This document shows positions 8,393 to 17,084 of a stretch of DNA of 20,401 bases, piece by piece. The position numbers and the translations under genes were made by a program. The notes beneath the pieces are model-generated. The model worked only from the letters and a program-made list of their open reading frames with translations, was not told the origin of the DNA and made no database searches. Within the stretch, counting starts at the first letter, position 1, and the number at the start of each line of letters is the position of its first letter. The DNA comes from Stramenopiles sp. TOSAG23-3 (taxonomy: Eukaryota > Sar), in assembly GCA_900128585.1 (NCBI GenBank), contig LT642249.1, positions 7,843-28,243 on the forward strand, read 5' to 3'.

Positions 8393-8902
8393 CAGGGAAA
8401 CGACACTCTTCGAACAATAGTAATAGACCAAGAAAATGAAAAAAGAATTGCACTTAATCTATCCATCTACCTTACTATCATTCACTTTTGTGTCGACTTG
8501 TCGATACTCTTGTAAAAATAAAAAGATAACATCCAGCACACATTTTCTTTCGTTGTTTTCTTTTTATTATATGATGTGTGTGAAAATATATAATCCATCA
8601 ATCTCAACCAACAATCACAATTATATTATTATTATTATTAATTAATTTTATTATTATAAAAAAAAACAAACAACCAACTCCTCCTCTTCCTATATTATTA
8701 TTATTATTTGTTCTGCTTCTTCTCTCCTCCTACATCTCTTTTCCTCCTCTTCTTCTTCTTCTTCTTCTTCTTCTTATAATACACATTTTCTCTTTCTTCT
8801 TCTTTGATGCGCGGTCTGCTTACGACGATGATGCTGTATCTATATATATTAACAAAGAAAATTATAAATAAGAATATATATTATTCAATTCGAAGTACCC
8901 CC
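8393..8902. other. Spacer upstream of WD40 gene, microsatellite-rich
   Basis: Promoter-side spacer between two minus-strand genes. It contains an ATT microsatellite (about 8621-8640), further ATT units near 8692-8709 and a long pyrimidine tract ending in (CTT)n at 8750-8775. On the sense strand of the WD40 gene this tract is GAA. No gene is seen. Confidence 0.55.
8709..8775 (-). repeat. CTT/GAA microsatellite
   Basis: Pyrimidine-rich on the plus strand, ending in about eight uninterrupted CTT units; purine-rich on the strand read by the WD40 gene. Confidence 0.85.
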
Positions 8903-9652
8903 TTACGGATTGACACGCCTACTTACCCACATCAGATTCTTCTCTGCGTTTACACTATTCTGTTCTTCACAAGTTGTTCCGCTGGGCCTTTCAATACCTA
9001 TGGTGTCGATTTCTTTTCGGCTGTTTGTACTGTCCATGTTATCCGCCTTTGCTGCATCCACCAATTTATCAAATTGTGAATAGTTGCTGCGCAAATTTAA
9101 ATATTTGACTTCTCTCGGGTATAGCAAGAGCAACAAGAAATTCGGTGGGGCGGGGAGAACTTTATTTGTTTCTCCGTCTCGGCCACCTTTTGGTACACTT
9201 GCTGTTTCTTCGCTGCTGTATTCTTTCCCTGGCTGACTCCAAAAGAACTGTTCCCTTGCAGCATCACTTAAGTTACCCCATTGCTGTTTTCTAGCCTGCA
9301 ATAAGTGTTCGTCCTCGTCGTTTTCTTTCACTAATTTCAATTTACCAAAAATGCGATATTGTTCCGACGTTTTTGAAAACCACCAAACCATTTCGCAAAA
9401 TGACTTATGGTCGACGATGTATTGTGCTTTTTCGCTACGAGCATCTGTTATCATTTTCAGTGCTTCGCTTCCATTCTTGGAGTCTGAAACAAAGCCCCTG
9501 AACACAACAGTTCTATTCCTCGGTTTATTGTCGGCATCAACAGTGGCAATCTGAACGTAGTTGCCGCCTCGAACTTTTCTTGATTTTGCAATGGAACGCG
9601 TTAAATTTTCTTTCCAGGTGCAGCATTGTGCATCCGATAGGATTGATGCCAT
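8903..9652 (-). CDS. Pyridoxamine 5'-phosphate oxidase-like FMN-binding protein (Alr4036 type)
   Basis: A protein of 249 residues with the marks of the Alr4036-like branch of the FMN-binding split-barrel family. These are NRTVVFRGF (residues 46-54), the EMVWWFSKTSEQYRIFGKL segment (about 87-105), LSDAAREQFFWSQPG (about 128-142), PNFLLLLLYPREVKYLNLR (about 170-188), and a C-terminus ending W-V-S-R-R-V-N-P that fits the family's 'W....VNP' end. These proteins bind FMN; true pyridoxine/pyridoxamine-phosphate oxidase activity (vitamin B6 synthesis) is not established for this branch, so the substrate is left open. The start is the first ATG, at 9652; the frame extends ten codons further only from GTG. 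A hydrophilic insertion of about 45 residues separates the last strand from the C-terminal motif. Confidence 0.88.
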   Translation of the reverse strand: MASILSDAQCCTWKENLTRSIAKSRKVRGGNYVQIATVDADNKPRNRTVVFRGFVSDSKNGSEALKMITDARSEKAQYIVDHKSFCEMVWWFSKTSEQYRIFGKLKLVKENDEDEHLLQARKQQWGNLSDAAREQFFWSQPGKEYSSEETASVPKGGRDGETNKVLPAPPNFLLLLLYPREVKYLNLRSNYSQFDKLVDAAKADNMDSTNSRKEIDTIGIERPSGTTCEEQNSVNAEKNLMWVSRRVNP

Positions 9653-9768
9653 ATTTGTTACAATGGTTGAATTTGAATCCACTGTAACGTGATCACTTAA
9701 ACCAAGCAGAAATATATTGACAAATGTTTACAATTCTGGTCATCTGCGTACGATCTGTATATACTCAA

Positions 9769-9795
9769 CGAAGAACAATAAAATTATGTTCTTCG
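9769..9795. repeat. Short inverted repeat upstream of the flavoprotein gene
   Basis: CGAAGAAC and GTTCTTCG form a perfect 8-base stem around an 11-base AT-only loop, about 117 bases upstream of the flavoprotein ATG and next to the polypurine tract. It could be an operator-like site or chance. Confidence 0.5.
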
Positions 9796-9798
9796 AAC

Positions 9799-9894
9799 GA
9801 CGAGAAGAGAAGACGAGAAGAAGAAGAGGAGAGAACAGAGAACAACAGAGAGAAGAGAGAGAAGAAAAAAAGAAGAAGAAGAAAGAAGAAGAAA
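9799..9894 (+). repeat. Polypurine (GAA/GAGA) tract
   Basis: Nearly unbroken purines on the plus strand, the sense strand of NPHP4; GAA, GAGA and A runs are mixed. Confidence 0.85.
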
Positions 9895-10467
9895 TATTTT
9901 GGCAATTTATACTTTTATTGTATTGTAAATTATAGATATCGTATTTATAAAGTATTATTCAATAATAATATGATGACATCCTTTCAATATTATATTAATT
10001 TCACCTATTTATAATAAAATTATAAGTATGGCATAAATATTCTGTAGTTATAATACACCATGCCTATTGTTGCATAATTGAGAAACTCAAATTATTTCAT
10101 CTCCTTTTCCTATAGTTAACCATTAAAAATTCTAATCTGAACACCAATTTCATTCATCATTTTCATAGCTAAGGAAGGACGAGTGAAAAAATCTTCTAAT
10201 TCAAATGCACACGTTATAGGTCCTATTAAAATTCAATTACTAGAAGTATAGTTTTGTGTAATCTAAATAAAAATCAATATCGACGGTTATAAAAAGAATA
10301 GAGAAGTTAGTGCTATGTCTATATTATATTTGAAAATATTGTTTTTTTAAAAAGCGATTTGGGATGAGGAGGTAGGTTAATTAATAGGGAATTAACATAG
10401 AAATAGTATCGTAGTAAGAAGGAAGGAAGGAGGATTTCTTTTTTTTTAATTTTTATTTTTTTAAGCC

Positions 10468-10497
<30 letters not shown>
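10468..10497 (+). repeat. (AAG)10 microsatellite
   Basis: Ten uninterrupted AAG units about 250 bases before the NPHP4 ATG, purines on its sense strand. Confidence 0.95.
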
Positions 10498-10500
<3 letters not shown>

Positions 10501-10647
10501 TAAAGCATTGGTAACTTATCGCTTTCCTTTTTTTTTATACAAAAAATTGACCCGTATGAACGATGTGAAATGATACAATGTACGCATGGTTTTGTTTTTC
10601 TCTAATTAGTTTTTTTTGTTCGAAAGAAAGAGATTGTTACACCAAAG

Positions 10648-10680
10648 GTATATATATACGTGTTATATATATATATATAT
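10648..10680 (+). promoter_or_regulatory. Alternating TA stretch, possible TATA region of NPHP4
   Basis: Two TATATA runs separated by CGTG lie 68-100 bases before the NPHP4 ATG. Position suits a core promoter with a short 5' UTR, but such runs are common in spacers of this window. Confidence 0.35.
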
Positions 10681-10747
10681 CGAGTGAGCTTCCGTAAATA
10701 GTTACTGGGCTGCTGTTAAAGTTCGGAAACGATAAAGGGGGTTGAGA

Positions 10748-13700
10748 ATGTCTACACAGCACGCACTTGCAGGAGGGAAACGGGGTGCAAACGCACTCAA
10801 AAAATGGATGAGCCATGCGCATTTGGTCCAGATACCGATACACGATGCAGTGCAAGGGAAAGAGGTCACTTATTTCGCCCTTCATATACACGAAGTGTTG
10901 AATTTTAAAGTGCCGGCCCCGGTGCAGAAGACTGCGTCGCCCGATGACCGATACGGCGTCCGCGTCAACCTGACCTTCTACGGTGCAAAGGCACTTTCAT
11001 TTTTCGGAAACACGTACGAAGGGCCGATGATATTCTTTGACGAGCCTAGACCAGACACCGTAGAAATCAATGAGTACCTGTACTTTTGTTCCCCAATTAG
11101 CGACAAAGACTGCTACGGCGTCATTGAGTTGCAGGCGATACACGAGAACTCCAAGACGGGCCACAAAACGGCGTACGCGGGCGGGTGGTCCACCATAAAA
11201 TTGTTTTCCAACTTGAGCGATTTGGTGGACGTCGACGAAGAAGACAACTTAGACGAGGAAGTCGACGAGCTGTCCCTTTACCAAGGGAGTCCTAGAGGTT
11301 TGGTCTCCATGTCGCCAGAGGTCATCCGGAAAAAGTCGGGCTGGAAACAGTTTCGCGGGAGGCAACTGACGTACACGCTGCGCACGTTCAATAGGCTGGA
11401 GAAGGTATCGCACTTGTTCAAAATGCACAACATCATTGGGTCCATGGAACGGGTTGGCGGGGTAGAGTCCGTGGAAGGCCCTGACGGCCGGGACGGCCCC
11501 TATCTTATGAACGAAAACGACGCATCAGCTCCCGCCAACCCGGAGCTAGCGATAGTCATGGAACTGGAAGTCAAGGACATTGTTGTTAAAATCCCGAAGA
11601 TTGTGGACCAAGGGATTGAGAATGCACTGAAAAAGGTGAAATCCAGAGGGAAAGACGGGAACCGCGTCGAACGGTCCCTTCGCATAGGGCTTCACAATGG
11701 GCACACCCTTGTAGAGCCGCAATCAAGCCGTGGCAGGCGGGGACGTGGGGACTGGAAAGACGGGTGGAGCCAAGTTGAACTGTCCAAATCGCGCAAATCG
11801 CCAGAGGGTATCTACCGCGCGGATGGTGTCATCATACCGCACTACTGCAAGGACAGCTCCATGGCCCTCGTCGTAGAGCTGGTATATAGCATTGGGGGCG
11901 GGCACGAAGCGGTCGTCGCTACGTCGATGCTCGTCCCTTTCGATGGGAGTAGATATTTAGACGGGATCAGCACGACCACCTCTCGAAAGAAGAACGGCGC
12001 GCTGATCTACTCGCCCATGGTTCGGGGGAGTGTCATCAGCCCGAACGGGTTTACTGGCGGGGTGTCGGCAAGCAGAGCCGGTCCCGACGGGGGCACGTCC
12101 TTGCCCTTGTTGACCATTGGCATGGTTGTAGACGAGCCGGATGATGTCCTTGAAGAGCAGCGAAGGAAGGCAAAAGAAAAGTCAAAGCTGCGTAAGGAGC
12201 ACGAGTCAAGGTTGGAAGAGGATGAATCCGAAGTCGCCCGTAGAAAAAAATTAGAGTCAGTCGAAAAGAAACGAAAAGGGTCGGCGAAAGATGGCAAAGG
12301 TGCGAGAGCGCAGAAAAAGAAGAAGAAATATTCGAGCGATTCGGACGAAGAGAACGACAGTATATTCAAGAAGGGCAAAAGGGGCCAGAAACGGTCCAGC
12401 CGATACGGCGGCAGTGACGCCGAAAAAGAGGATAGAACGCTTCAATCAAAATCGAACGTATTGGGTGGCGAGGCGGTCGTGTCTGGGTTGCCTCGTGGGT
12501 CGAACGACGTCCTGATGCGGTCGCTGCTGGCACAATCGCTGAAGCAGCCATTGCGCAAGCCTGGGATGAATGGGGTGGGGGAAGTTACCGCTGCAACTGG
12601 GGCATACTACCCCGGCGCAGCTGCAGTCATTGGCGGTCAGACCCCTTTGGCAACTGAATTGACGCGCGCCTCCAAGACATTTTTGAGTCGAAATGGCTAC
12701 ACCGATGTCCTTTCAGATTCTGTTTCTTCGGCCGCCGCTGTTCGACGTGTACCGCTTCCGTCTAGGAGGAAGATCGATCTAGACGTTGAGTTGAGCGATC
12801 CCCTTGCGGGCCACGAAGTAACGTTTCAGTTTGCCGCGTTCCGATCCGTCGAGGGCCTCAACATCTCGCAGCCGCGCTCGGTGTACTTTACATTTCAGTT
12901 CTTCAACAACCTTCCCACACGCACCGAGCGCATGGTGCTTGCAGCAAACGGCGACAAATTCTTGAACCGCAGGGCGTCCGGGTCAATGTCCCTTCCACAA
13001 ATCCTGCTGCGCGAAGATCGACATGGCCGCAATGTCCCAAGTCTCGCGATCAAGTACAATGTTGACACCAGCACAATTCCAGGGGAGACGCGGGATTTTG
13101 CAGAATATCTTGCAATGAAGACGCTGTTTATTGAGGTCTGGGACGGAGAATCTTTGCACCAGGTTGGTACGATTGCCGTAGAAATGCAGCAACTGTTGCG
13201 CCAAGGGGAACCCGTTGTCAAGACAGCGTTGGAGTACGACGTCATCTCTTCGAACATCGAAGGAGACAGCACCAGTGCCCTTCCAATTATCCAGGCCCGT
13301 TCGGTTCCAGCCGGTCGAGTCGCGGGCCGTGTCCAGCTTCTCATTTCCAACTACGGTGTTCCGGGGGCTGGCCCATTCACGGAAGTTGGAGCAAGTAATG
13401 CCGCCATGAAAGGCAATGCTGCGCCAGGAAGGCAATTTCTGAGCAAATCTCAAGGTGACCGCGATTGGCGCGTAGGTGCAAGGACGGGCAACGACACCGT
13501 GGGGAATTCTGCTGGAAGTGCGAGGCATCGTGCACGAGCCGTACCGCTTGCCTCCACAAACCCCGAACTAAAGTCGATTCTGACAAGCCGGGTTGGTCGG
13601 TCGCTGGATGTAGGCAGCGGAGAGCGCACCACGTCCGTTGCACGCCGAAAGAAATCGAAATGGGGAGATGACAGAACCGATGTCCGGGCGTTGAGTGACC

Positions 13701-16675
13701 CCTTTTCACTCTCCCCGTCTGAATTAGATGGTCTTTTTGGTCACTGCTCTTCCTCCGAGTCCCCTGGCAAAATCAACTGGAAAGTGTTTGTAGAGGACAT
13801 TTTAGGGGCAAAGGTTGCGAAAGCGAAGAAACCTATTTCTCCACGCGAAGAAAGGGCGACCGACAAGCTAGAAAAACGGCTGCGAAAGATTTTGGACAAG
13901 GCGATTGCCAGCGGGTTAGACTTCAACGATATGTTCGATGAATTTGATGAGAACAAGGACGGTAAGATCAGCTCCGATGAGTTTGCAAAAGCTTTGAAGA
14001 AGTTAGGTTTCCACGCAGAAAATGATGAAATGAACATTTTGATGTTGAGATTCGACGTAAACGAAGATAACACCATCACAATTTCTGAGTTCATAGACTT
14101 TGCGAAGGACGCGAAAGGTTCGCTTGCCAATAAGAAGCTTGTTGCAGTAGAAAAACGGCTCAAGAAAATCATCGACAAGGCTGAAGACAAGGGCATGTCT
14201 GTGCGTGACATTTTTAAACATTTTGACAAAAACGATGACGGAAAGATCACCAAGAACGAGTGGACAGACGCACTTGGAGAGCTAGGCATTGATGTCACCG
14301 ACGCCGAGGCGGATCTTGTTCTAAATCATTTAGACAGCAACCACAATGGCAAGCTGAGCCTTAAGGAATTCGCCAGATTTGTCACCGGTAAGGATGAAAA
14401 GGAAAGCAGTGGTGCCGATGGCAGTAACCCGAAGATTCGTCAACTGGAGAAGCGACTCGTCGCAATATTCAAAAAAGCGGAAAAGAAGGGAATGGACGTG
14501 AAAGACGTATTCTCCCACTTTGATAAAGATGGGCGTGGCGAAGTAGACGATCGGGATTTCGAAGATGCATTGGAAGAATTGGGGTTTAGGGCCTCCCGAT
14601 GGGAACTGGACACGTTGGTGAAGAAGTTTGATTCAAACGGTGACGGGTACGTAAGCATTGCAGAATTTACAGACTTTGCTATGAATGCGGTTGATGGAAA
14701 AGTCAGTCTGAGCAAGAGCAAGAACGGTCGTGCCCCAGCCCGCCTCAAGAACACCTTGGTGAAGTGCAAAGATTGCCACGCAAAAGCAATCAGTGATGGC
14801 AGGGACATCAATGCAATGTTTCAGGCGTTTGACCGTGGAACTGGGTCCGTCACAAGGACTGAATTCCGGTACGTATTGATGGAGATGGGCCTTTCGTTGC
14901 AAGACGAACAGTTAGCGGGAGAGGACGATGTTCGCGCGTCAACCATGAGGCGCCAAATTGACCGCTTGGAAAAATGGCGCAAGAGAAACGGTGGCGATAG
15001 CAAACGGAATTCTCGTGCCAGTGAAGTAGTCGGCAAGGAGCACGCAAACAAATCTTTGTTTGCCCGTCACAGCGAAGATCTGGAACTGGTGCGTAGGTTC
15101 CGCGATAGCCGAAAGAAGGCGCTGGTTGGTCGGCTGCTAAGATCAAACATAAGCAACGAAGTCACGATTCATCCTTCGTTCGGCCGAACCCTCTTCTTCG
15201 AGTTCCCGTTGCGAAATCCGTACTCGCACGAAGAACGGTTCGTGATTGAATGCCCCGACCCGGAGCTTCGTGTTGTTCTTGACGTGAACGCGTGGCGCCA
15301 TTACCGACGTGTCTTGCAACCAGCTATTGGGACGCTCGGTGACCAAATCGAAGTTGAAATGATCGATAGTGAGCTTCAACTGACCCTCGGACCGCAAGAA
15401 ACCGTGCACATTCCATTCATGTTCATCAGCTTTGCTAGTGGCGCTGTAGCACAATCTAGGCCGCGGAAAGCCCGGTCCCACCGCATCAAAGACCAGGCGG
15501 GCGGTAAATCAGGAGAGGGAAAACGTGGCGAAGGCAAATCGGGTGACGATGAGGACGACTTTGGAAGCAAGCAAGATGACGATTTTGATGGTGCCCATGG
15601 CGCCGCGGGTGGCCCCGGTACCACTATTCGTCGCCGAACGGTTCCAATCAGCTTCAAAAGTGCACATCATGGGCACATCGTCTCCCTCCTCCAGGTCAAC
15701 ATTAGGCCACGACCATTTTGTGTGGACAGGACCTTCCGCTTTCACCAAGCACAGAACGAGTTTCTCAAACGCTGCATTGCGATTCACCCGCGAAATTTTA
15801 ACCCATACAGTGCTGCTCCTGCCTTGATGCCAAATATGAACGACATAGCAGATTCTACCGTCGAAAATCCTGTTGGGCCCGGACGGTCGTCAACGATGCC
15901 AGCGAAATTCATCCACTGTCCAAGCAGCGATGTTGTCGTAGAATGGCGAGACCAAGCAGACCCAAGCAAACCGCAAGAGGTGTTCATTCGGTACCGGTGC
16001 GGCGAGTTCCCCTCCGTCGGCCAGTTCTTTATCATTGTTTACGCCGATCAGTACCACGCGGTGATCGATGAAATATGGCATGTTACTGTACAGTCTATGA
16101 TGCGCGTAGATGTGCATGGGCTTGTCGGACAAGGAACCCCGGTAGAGCTTATGGTGAAGGGTGACAACTACTCGAGGCGCGTGAGGTGTTTCTCGACCCA
16201 CCCTGGGGAAGTCAAGTTTACTCCGAATGTACCGTTTCAATTGGTTCCCGGGGCTTACAACAAAGTCGAGTTGATGAACCGTCCTTTGCGGGTTGGGAAC
16301 AAGAAGGTGCTTGTTCATATGGTCGATGTGGACACCCACGAGCTCGTCTGTGCCTGGCTAGCGACGGCCACCTCGACTGCTCCGATCGTAACAAAAACCT
16401 ACGATGTCAGCATACCGGTCGGGCGTAGCGCCCATAAAAAGATTGCGTACATTAACCAATGGGATCGCAACCGTACGTTTTCTCTGCGTACGAGCCATCC
16501 AAACATTATGAAGTGCAAAGAGCCGCAGCTAAGTGTGCGCAAGTTTGGGAAAGCTTTTATTCGACTATGGTTTGCCCCCATAAGCGTTCCTGGAATCAGG
16601 GAATTCTTTGTGTTCGTTAACGATGAAAGTGACCAAAACGAAGAGTGCTTGTTGATCAAGGTACAGTTTTCTTGA
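10748..16675 (+). CDS. NPHP4: Nephrocystin-4 with an internal EF-hand array
   Basis: A single-exon protein of 1975 residues. Nephrocystin-4 is a scaffold of the ciliary transition zone, working with NPHP1 and RPGRIP1L in gating entry to the cilium. Matches to the human protein run in order along the whole length: NLTFYGAKALSFFG (about 76), RSLRIGLHNGHTLVEPQ (about 309), RSVYFTFQFF (about 706), FAEYLAMKTLFIEVWDGESL (about 784), VEMQQLLRQGEPVV (about 811), FFEFPLRNPYSHEERFVIEC (about 1483), QFFIIVYADQY (about 1758), AYINQWDRNRTFSLRTSHP (about 1899), with the end at IKVQFS. Residues 465-600 are a charged, disordered linker with Lys-rich runs. Residues about 990-1390 hold an array of seven recognisable EF-hand loops that the human protein (about 1426 residues) lacks. 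A second acidic/glycine linker lies near 1580-1625. The ATG at 10748 is the first in frame; upstream codons open only from TTG. C2-like and immunoglobulin/MSP-like folds are known for the family and inferred here. Confidence 0.92.
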   Translation: MSTQHALAGGKRGANALKKWMSHAHLVQIPIHDAVQGKEVTYFALHIHEVLNFKVPAPVQKTASPDDRYGVRVNLTFYGAKALSFFGNTYEGPMIFFDEPRPDTVEINEYLYFCSPISDKDCYGVIELQAIHENSKTGHKTAYAGGWSTIKLFSNLSDLVDVDEEDNLDEEVDELSLYQGSPRGLVSMSPEVIRKKSGWKQFRGRQLTYTLRTFNRLEKVSHLFKMHNIIGSMERVGGVESVEGPDGRDGPYLMNENDASAPANPELAIVMELEVKDIVVKIPKIVDQGIENALKKVKSRGKDGNRVERSLRIGLHNGHTLVEPQSSRGRRGRGDWKDGWSQVELSKSRKSPEGIYRADGVIIPHYCKDSSMALVVELVYSIGGGHEAVVATSMLVPFDGSRYLDGISTTTSRKKNGALIYSPMVRGSVISPNGFTGGVSASRAGPDGGTSLPLLTIGMVVDEPDDVLEEQRRKAKEKSKLRKEHESRLEEDESEVARRKKLESVEKKRKGSAKDGKGARAQKKKKKYSSDSDEENDSIFKKGKRGQKRSSRYGGSDAEKEDRTLQSKSNVLGGEAVVSGLPRGSNDVLMRSLLAQSLKQPLRKPGMNGVGEVTAATGAYYPGAAAVIGGQTPLATELTRASKTFLSRNGYTDVLSDSVSSAAAVRRVPLPSRRKIDLDVELSDPLAGHEVTFQFAAFRSVEGLNISQPRSVYFTFQFFNNLPTRTERMVLAANGDKFLNRRASGSMSLPQILLREDRHGRNVPSLAIKYNVDTSTIPGETRDFAEYLAMKTLFIEVWDGESLHQVGTIAVEMQQLLRQGEPVVKTALEYDVISSNIEGDSTSALPIIQARSVPAGRVAGRVQLLISNYGVPGAGPFTEVGASNAAMKGNAAPGRQFLSKSQGDRDWRVGARTGNDTVGNSAGSARHRARAVPLASTNPELKSILTSRVGRSLDVGSGERTTSVARRKKSKWGDDRTDVRALSDPFSLSPSELDGLFGHCSSSESPGKINWKVFVEDILGAKVAKAKKPISPREERATDKLEKRLRKILDKAIASGLDFNDMFDEFDENKDGKISSDEFAKALKKLGFHAENDEMNILMLRFDVNEDNTITISEFIDFAKDAKGSLANKKLVAVEKRLKKIIDKAEDKGMSVRDIFKHFDKNDDGKITKNEWTDALGELGIDVTDAEADLVLNHLDSNHNGKLSLKEFARFVTGKDEKESSGADGSNPKIRQLEKRLVAIFKKAEKKGMDVKDVFSHFDKDGRGEVDDRDFEDALEELGFRASRWELDTLVKKFDSNGDGYVSIAEFTDFAMNAVDGKVSLSKSKNGRAPARLKNTLVKCKDCHAKAISDGRDINAMFQAFDRGTGSVTRTEFRYVLMEMGLSLQDEQLAGEDDVRASTMRRQIDRLEKWRKRNGGDSKRNSRASEVVGKEHANKSLFARHSEDLELVRRFRDSRKKALVGRLLRSNISNEVTIHPSFGRTLFFEFPLRNPYSHEERFVIECPDPELRVVLDVNAWRHYRRVLQPAIGTLGDQIEVEMIDSELQLTLGPQETVHIPFMFISFASGAVAQSRPRKARSHRIKDQAGGKSGEGKRGEGKSGDDEDDFGSKQDDDFDGAHGAAGGPGTTIRRRTVPISFKSAHHGHIVSLLQVNIRPRPFCVDRTFRFHQAQNEFLKRCIAIHPRNFNPYSAAPALMPNMNDIADSTVENPVGPGRSSTMPAKFIHCPSSDVVVEWRDQADPSKPQEVFIRYRCGEFPSVGQFFIIVYADQYHAVIDEIWHVTVQSMMRVDVHGLVGQGTPVELMVKGDNYSRRVRCFSTHPGEVKFTPNVPFQLVPGAYNKVELMNRPLRVGNKKVLVHMVDVDTHELVCAWLATATSTAPIVTKTYDVSIPVGRSAHKKIAYINQWDRNRTFSLRTSHPNIMKCKEPQLSVRKFGKAFIRLWFAPISVPGIREFFVFVNDESDQNEECLLIKVQFS
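13865..14880 (+). repeat. Four-fold [linker helix + EF-hand pair] repeat inside NPHP4
   Basis: Coding repeat. Each unit of about 94-100 residues starts with a basic helix (KLEKRLRKILDKA, AVEKRLKKIIDKA, QLEKRLVAIFKKA, RLKNTLVKCKDCH), then G-x-D/S-x-x-D-x-F and EF-hands. Loops include DENKDGKISSDE, DVNEDNTITISE, DKNDDGKITKNE, DSNHNGKLSLKE, DKDGRGEVDDRD and DSNGDGYVSIAE. The last unit has a single degenerate loop (DRGTGSVTRTEF). A degenerate loop at about residue 1000 (SSSESPGKINWKVF) may be a relic of a further unit before the array. Confidence 0.85.
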
Positions 16676-17084
16676 ATTGAGAAGATTCTCAGCATAATAT
16701 TATTTTAGATATAGTAAGAAGAATAGCTTCGATAGGTATTAAAACTTTAATATTTAGTATAAATATTCGTACTGTATACGATAGCACATAATCGAATTCG
16801 ATACATTGTTCGATTTCTCGCACCATCATCACAACAAGTGAAAAAATACAATAATTATTGTGGTAACTGAATACGCACTTCCTAGGCGTACGAGGATTAT
16901 ATATAATAATAATAATAATATTTTCTGGTTGTTGTTGATTATTGTGGGTAAGTAGTGTATACGAATCTTCCGTATTGAATCGATACACAGAAAAAGTTGA
17001 TGAAGAAAAAGGGTAGAAATGTTACGATTTATTGGCCATTGTCCTTAACAACTTCATTGAGAATTGTATTAACAAAGCCGAACT
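16676..17084. other. Spacer between NPHP4 and hydrolase genes
   Basis: About 400 bases, AT-rich, with an (ATA)n microsatellite (16901-16922). A GTAAGT at 16946 could be the donor of a 5' UTR intron of the hydrolase gene, but no strong branch site plus acceptor pair follows. No gene is seen. Confidence 0.5.

Larger units (their letters stand above)
9653..10747. other. Divergent spacer between flavoprotein and NPHP4 genes
   Basis: About 1.1 kb, strongly AT-rich, with no supportable gene. It contains a perfect 8-base hairpin (9769-9795), a 95-base polypurine tract (9799-9894), an (AAG)10 microsatellite (10468-10497), T-rich runs and an alternating TA stretch (10648-10680) shortly before NPHP4. 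Confidence 0.55.

Noticed and set aside
8903-8930. A GTAAGT on the minus strand near the end of the flavoprotein gene (TGG|GTAAGT) that could be a splice donor to another exon.
   Set aside because: Reading through gives the family-like ending W-V-S-R-R-V-N-P and a stop, and no ACTAAC branch site with acceptor follows, so it is taken as coding.
9717-10014. Two overlapping Arg/Glu/Lys-rich frames.
   Set aside because: They are translations of the GAA/GAGA tract, in microsatellite DNA.
13741-14298. Long minus-strand frame (185 codons) opposite the EF-hand array.
   Set aside because: It is Ser/Phe/Leu-rich low-complexity sequence produced by the reverse complement of repeated Lys/Asp codons; no independent support.
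16800-16830. GTTCGATTT followed by CTCGCACC, reminiscent of a tRNA T-arm.
   Set aside because: No acceptor stem, D-arm or anticodon arm can be drawn around it.
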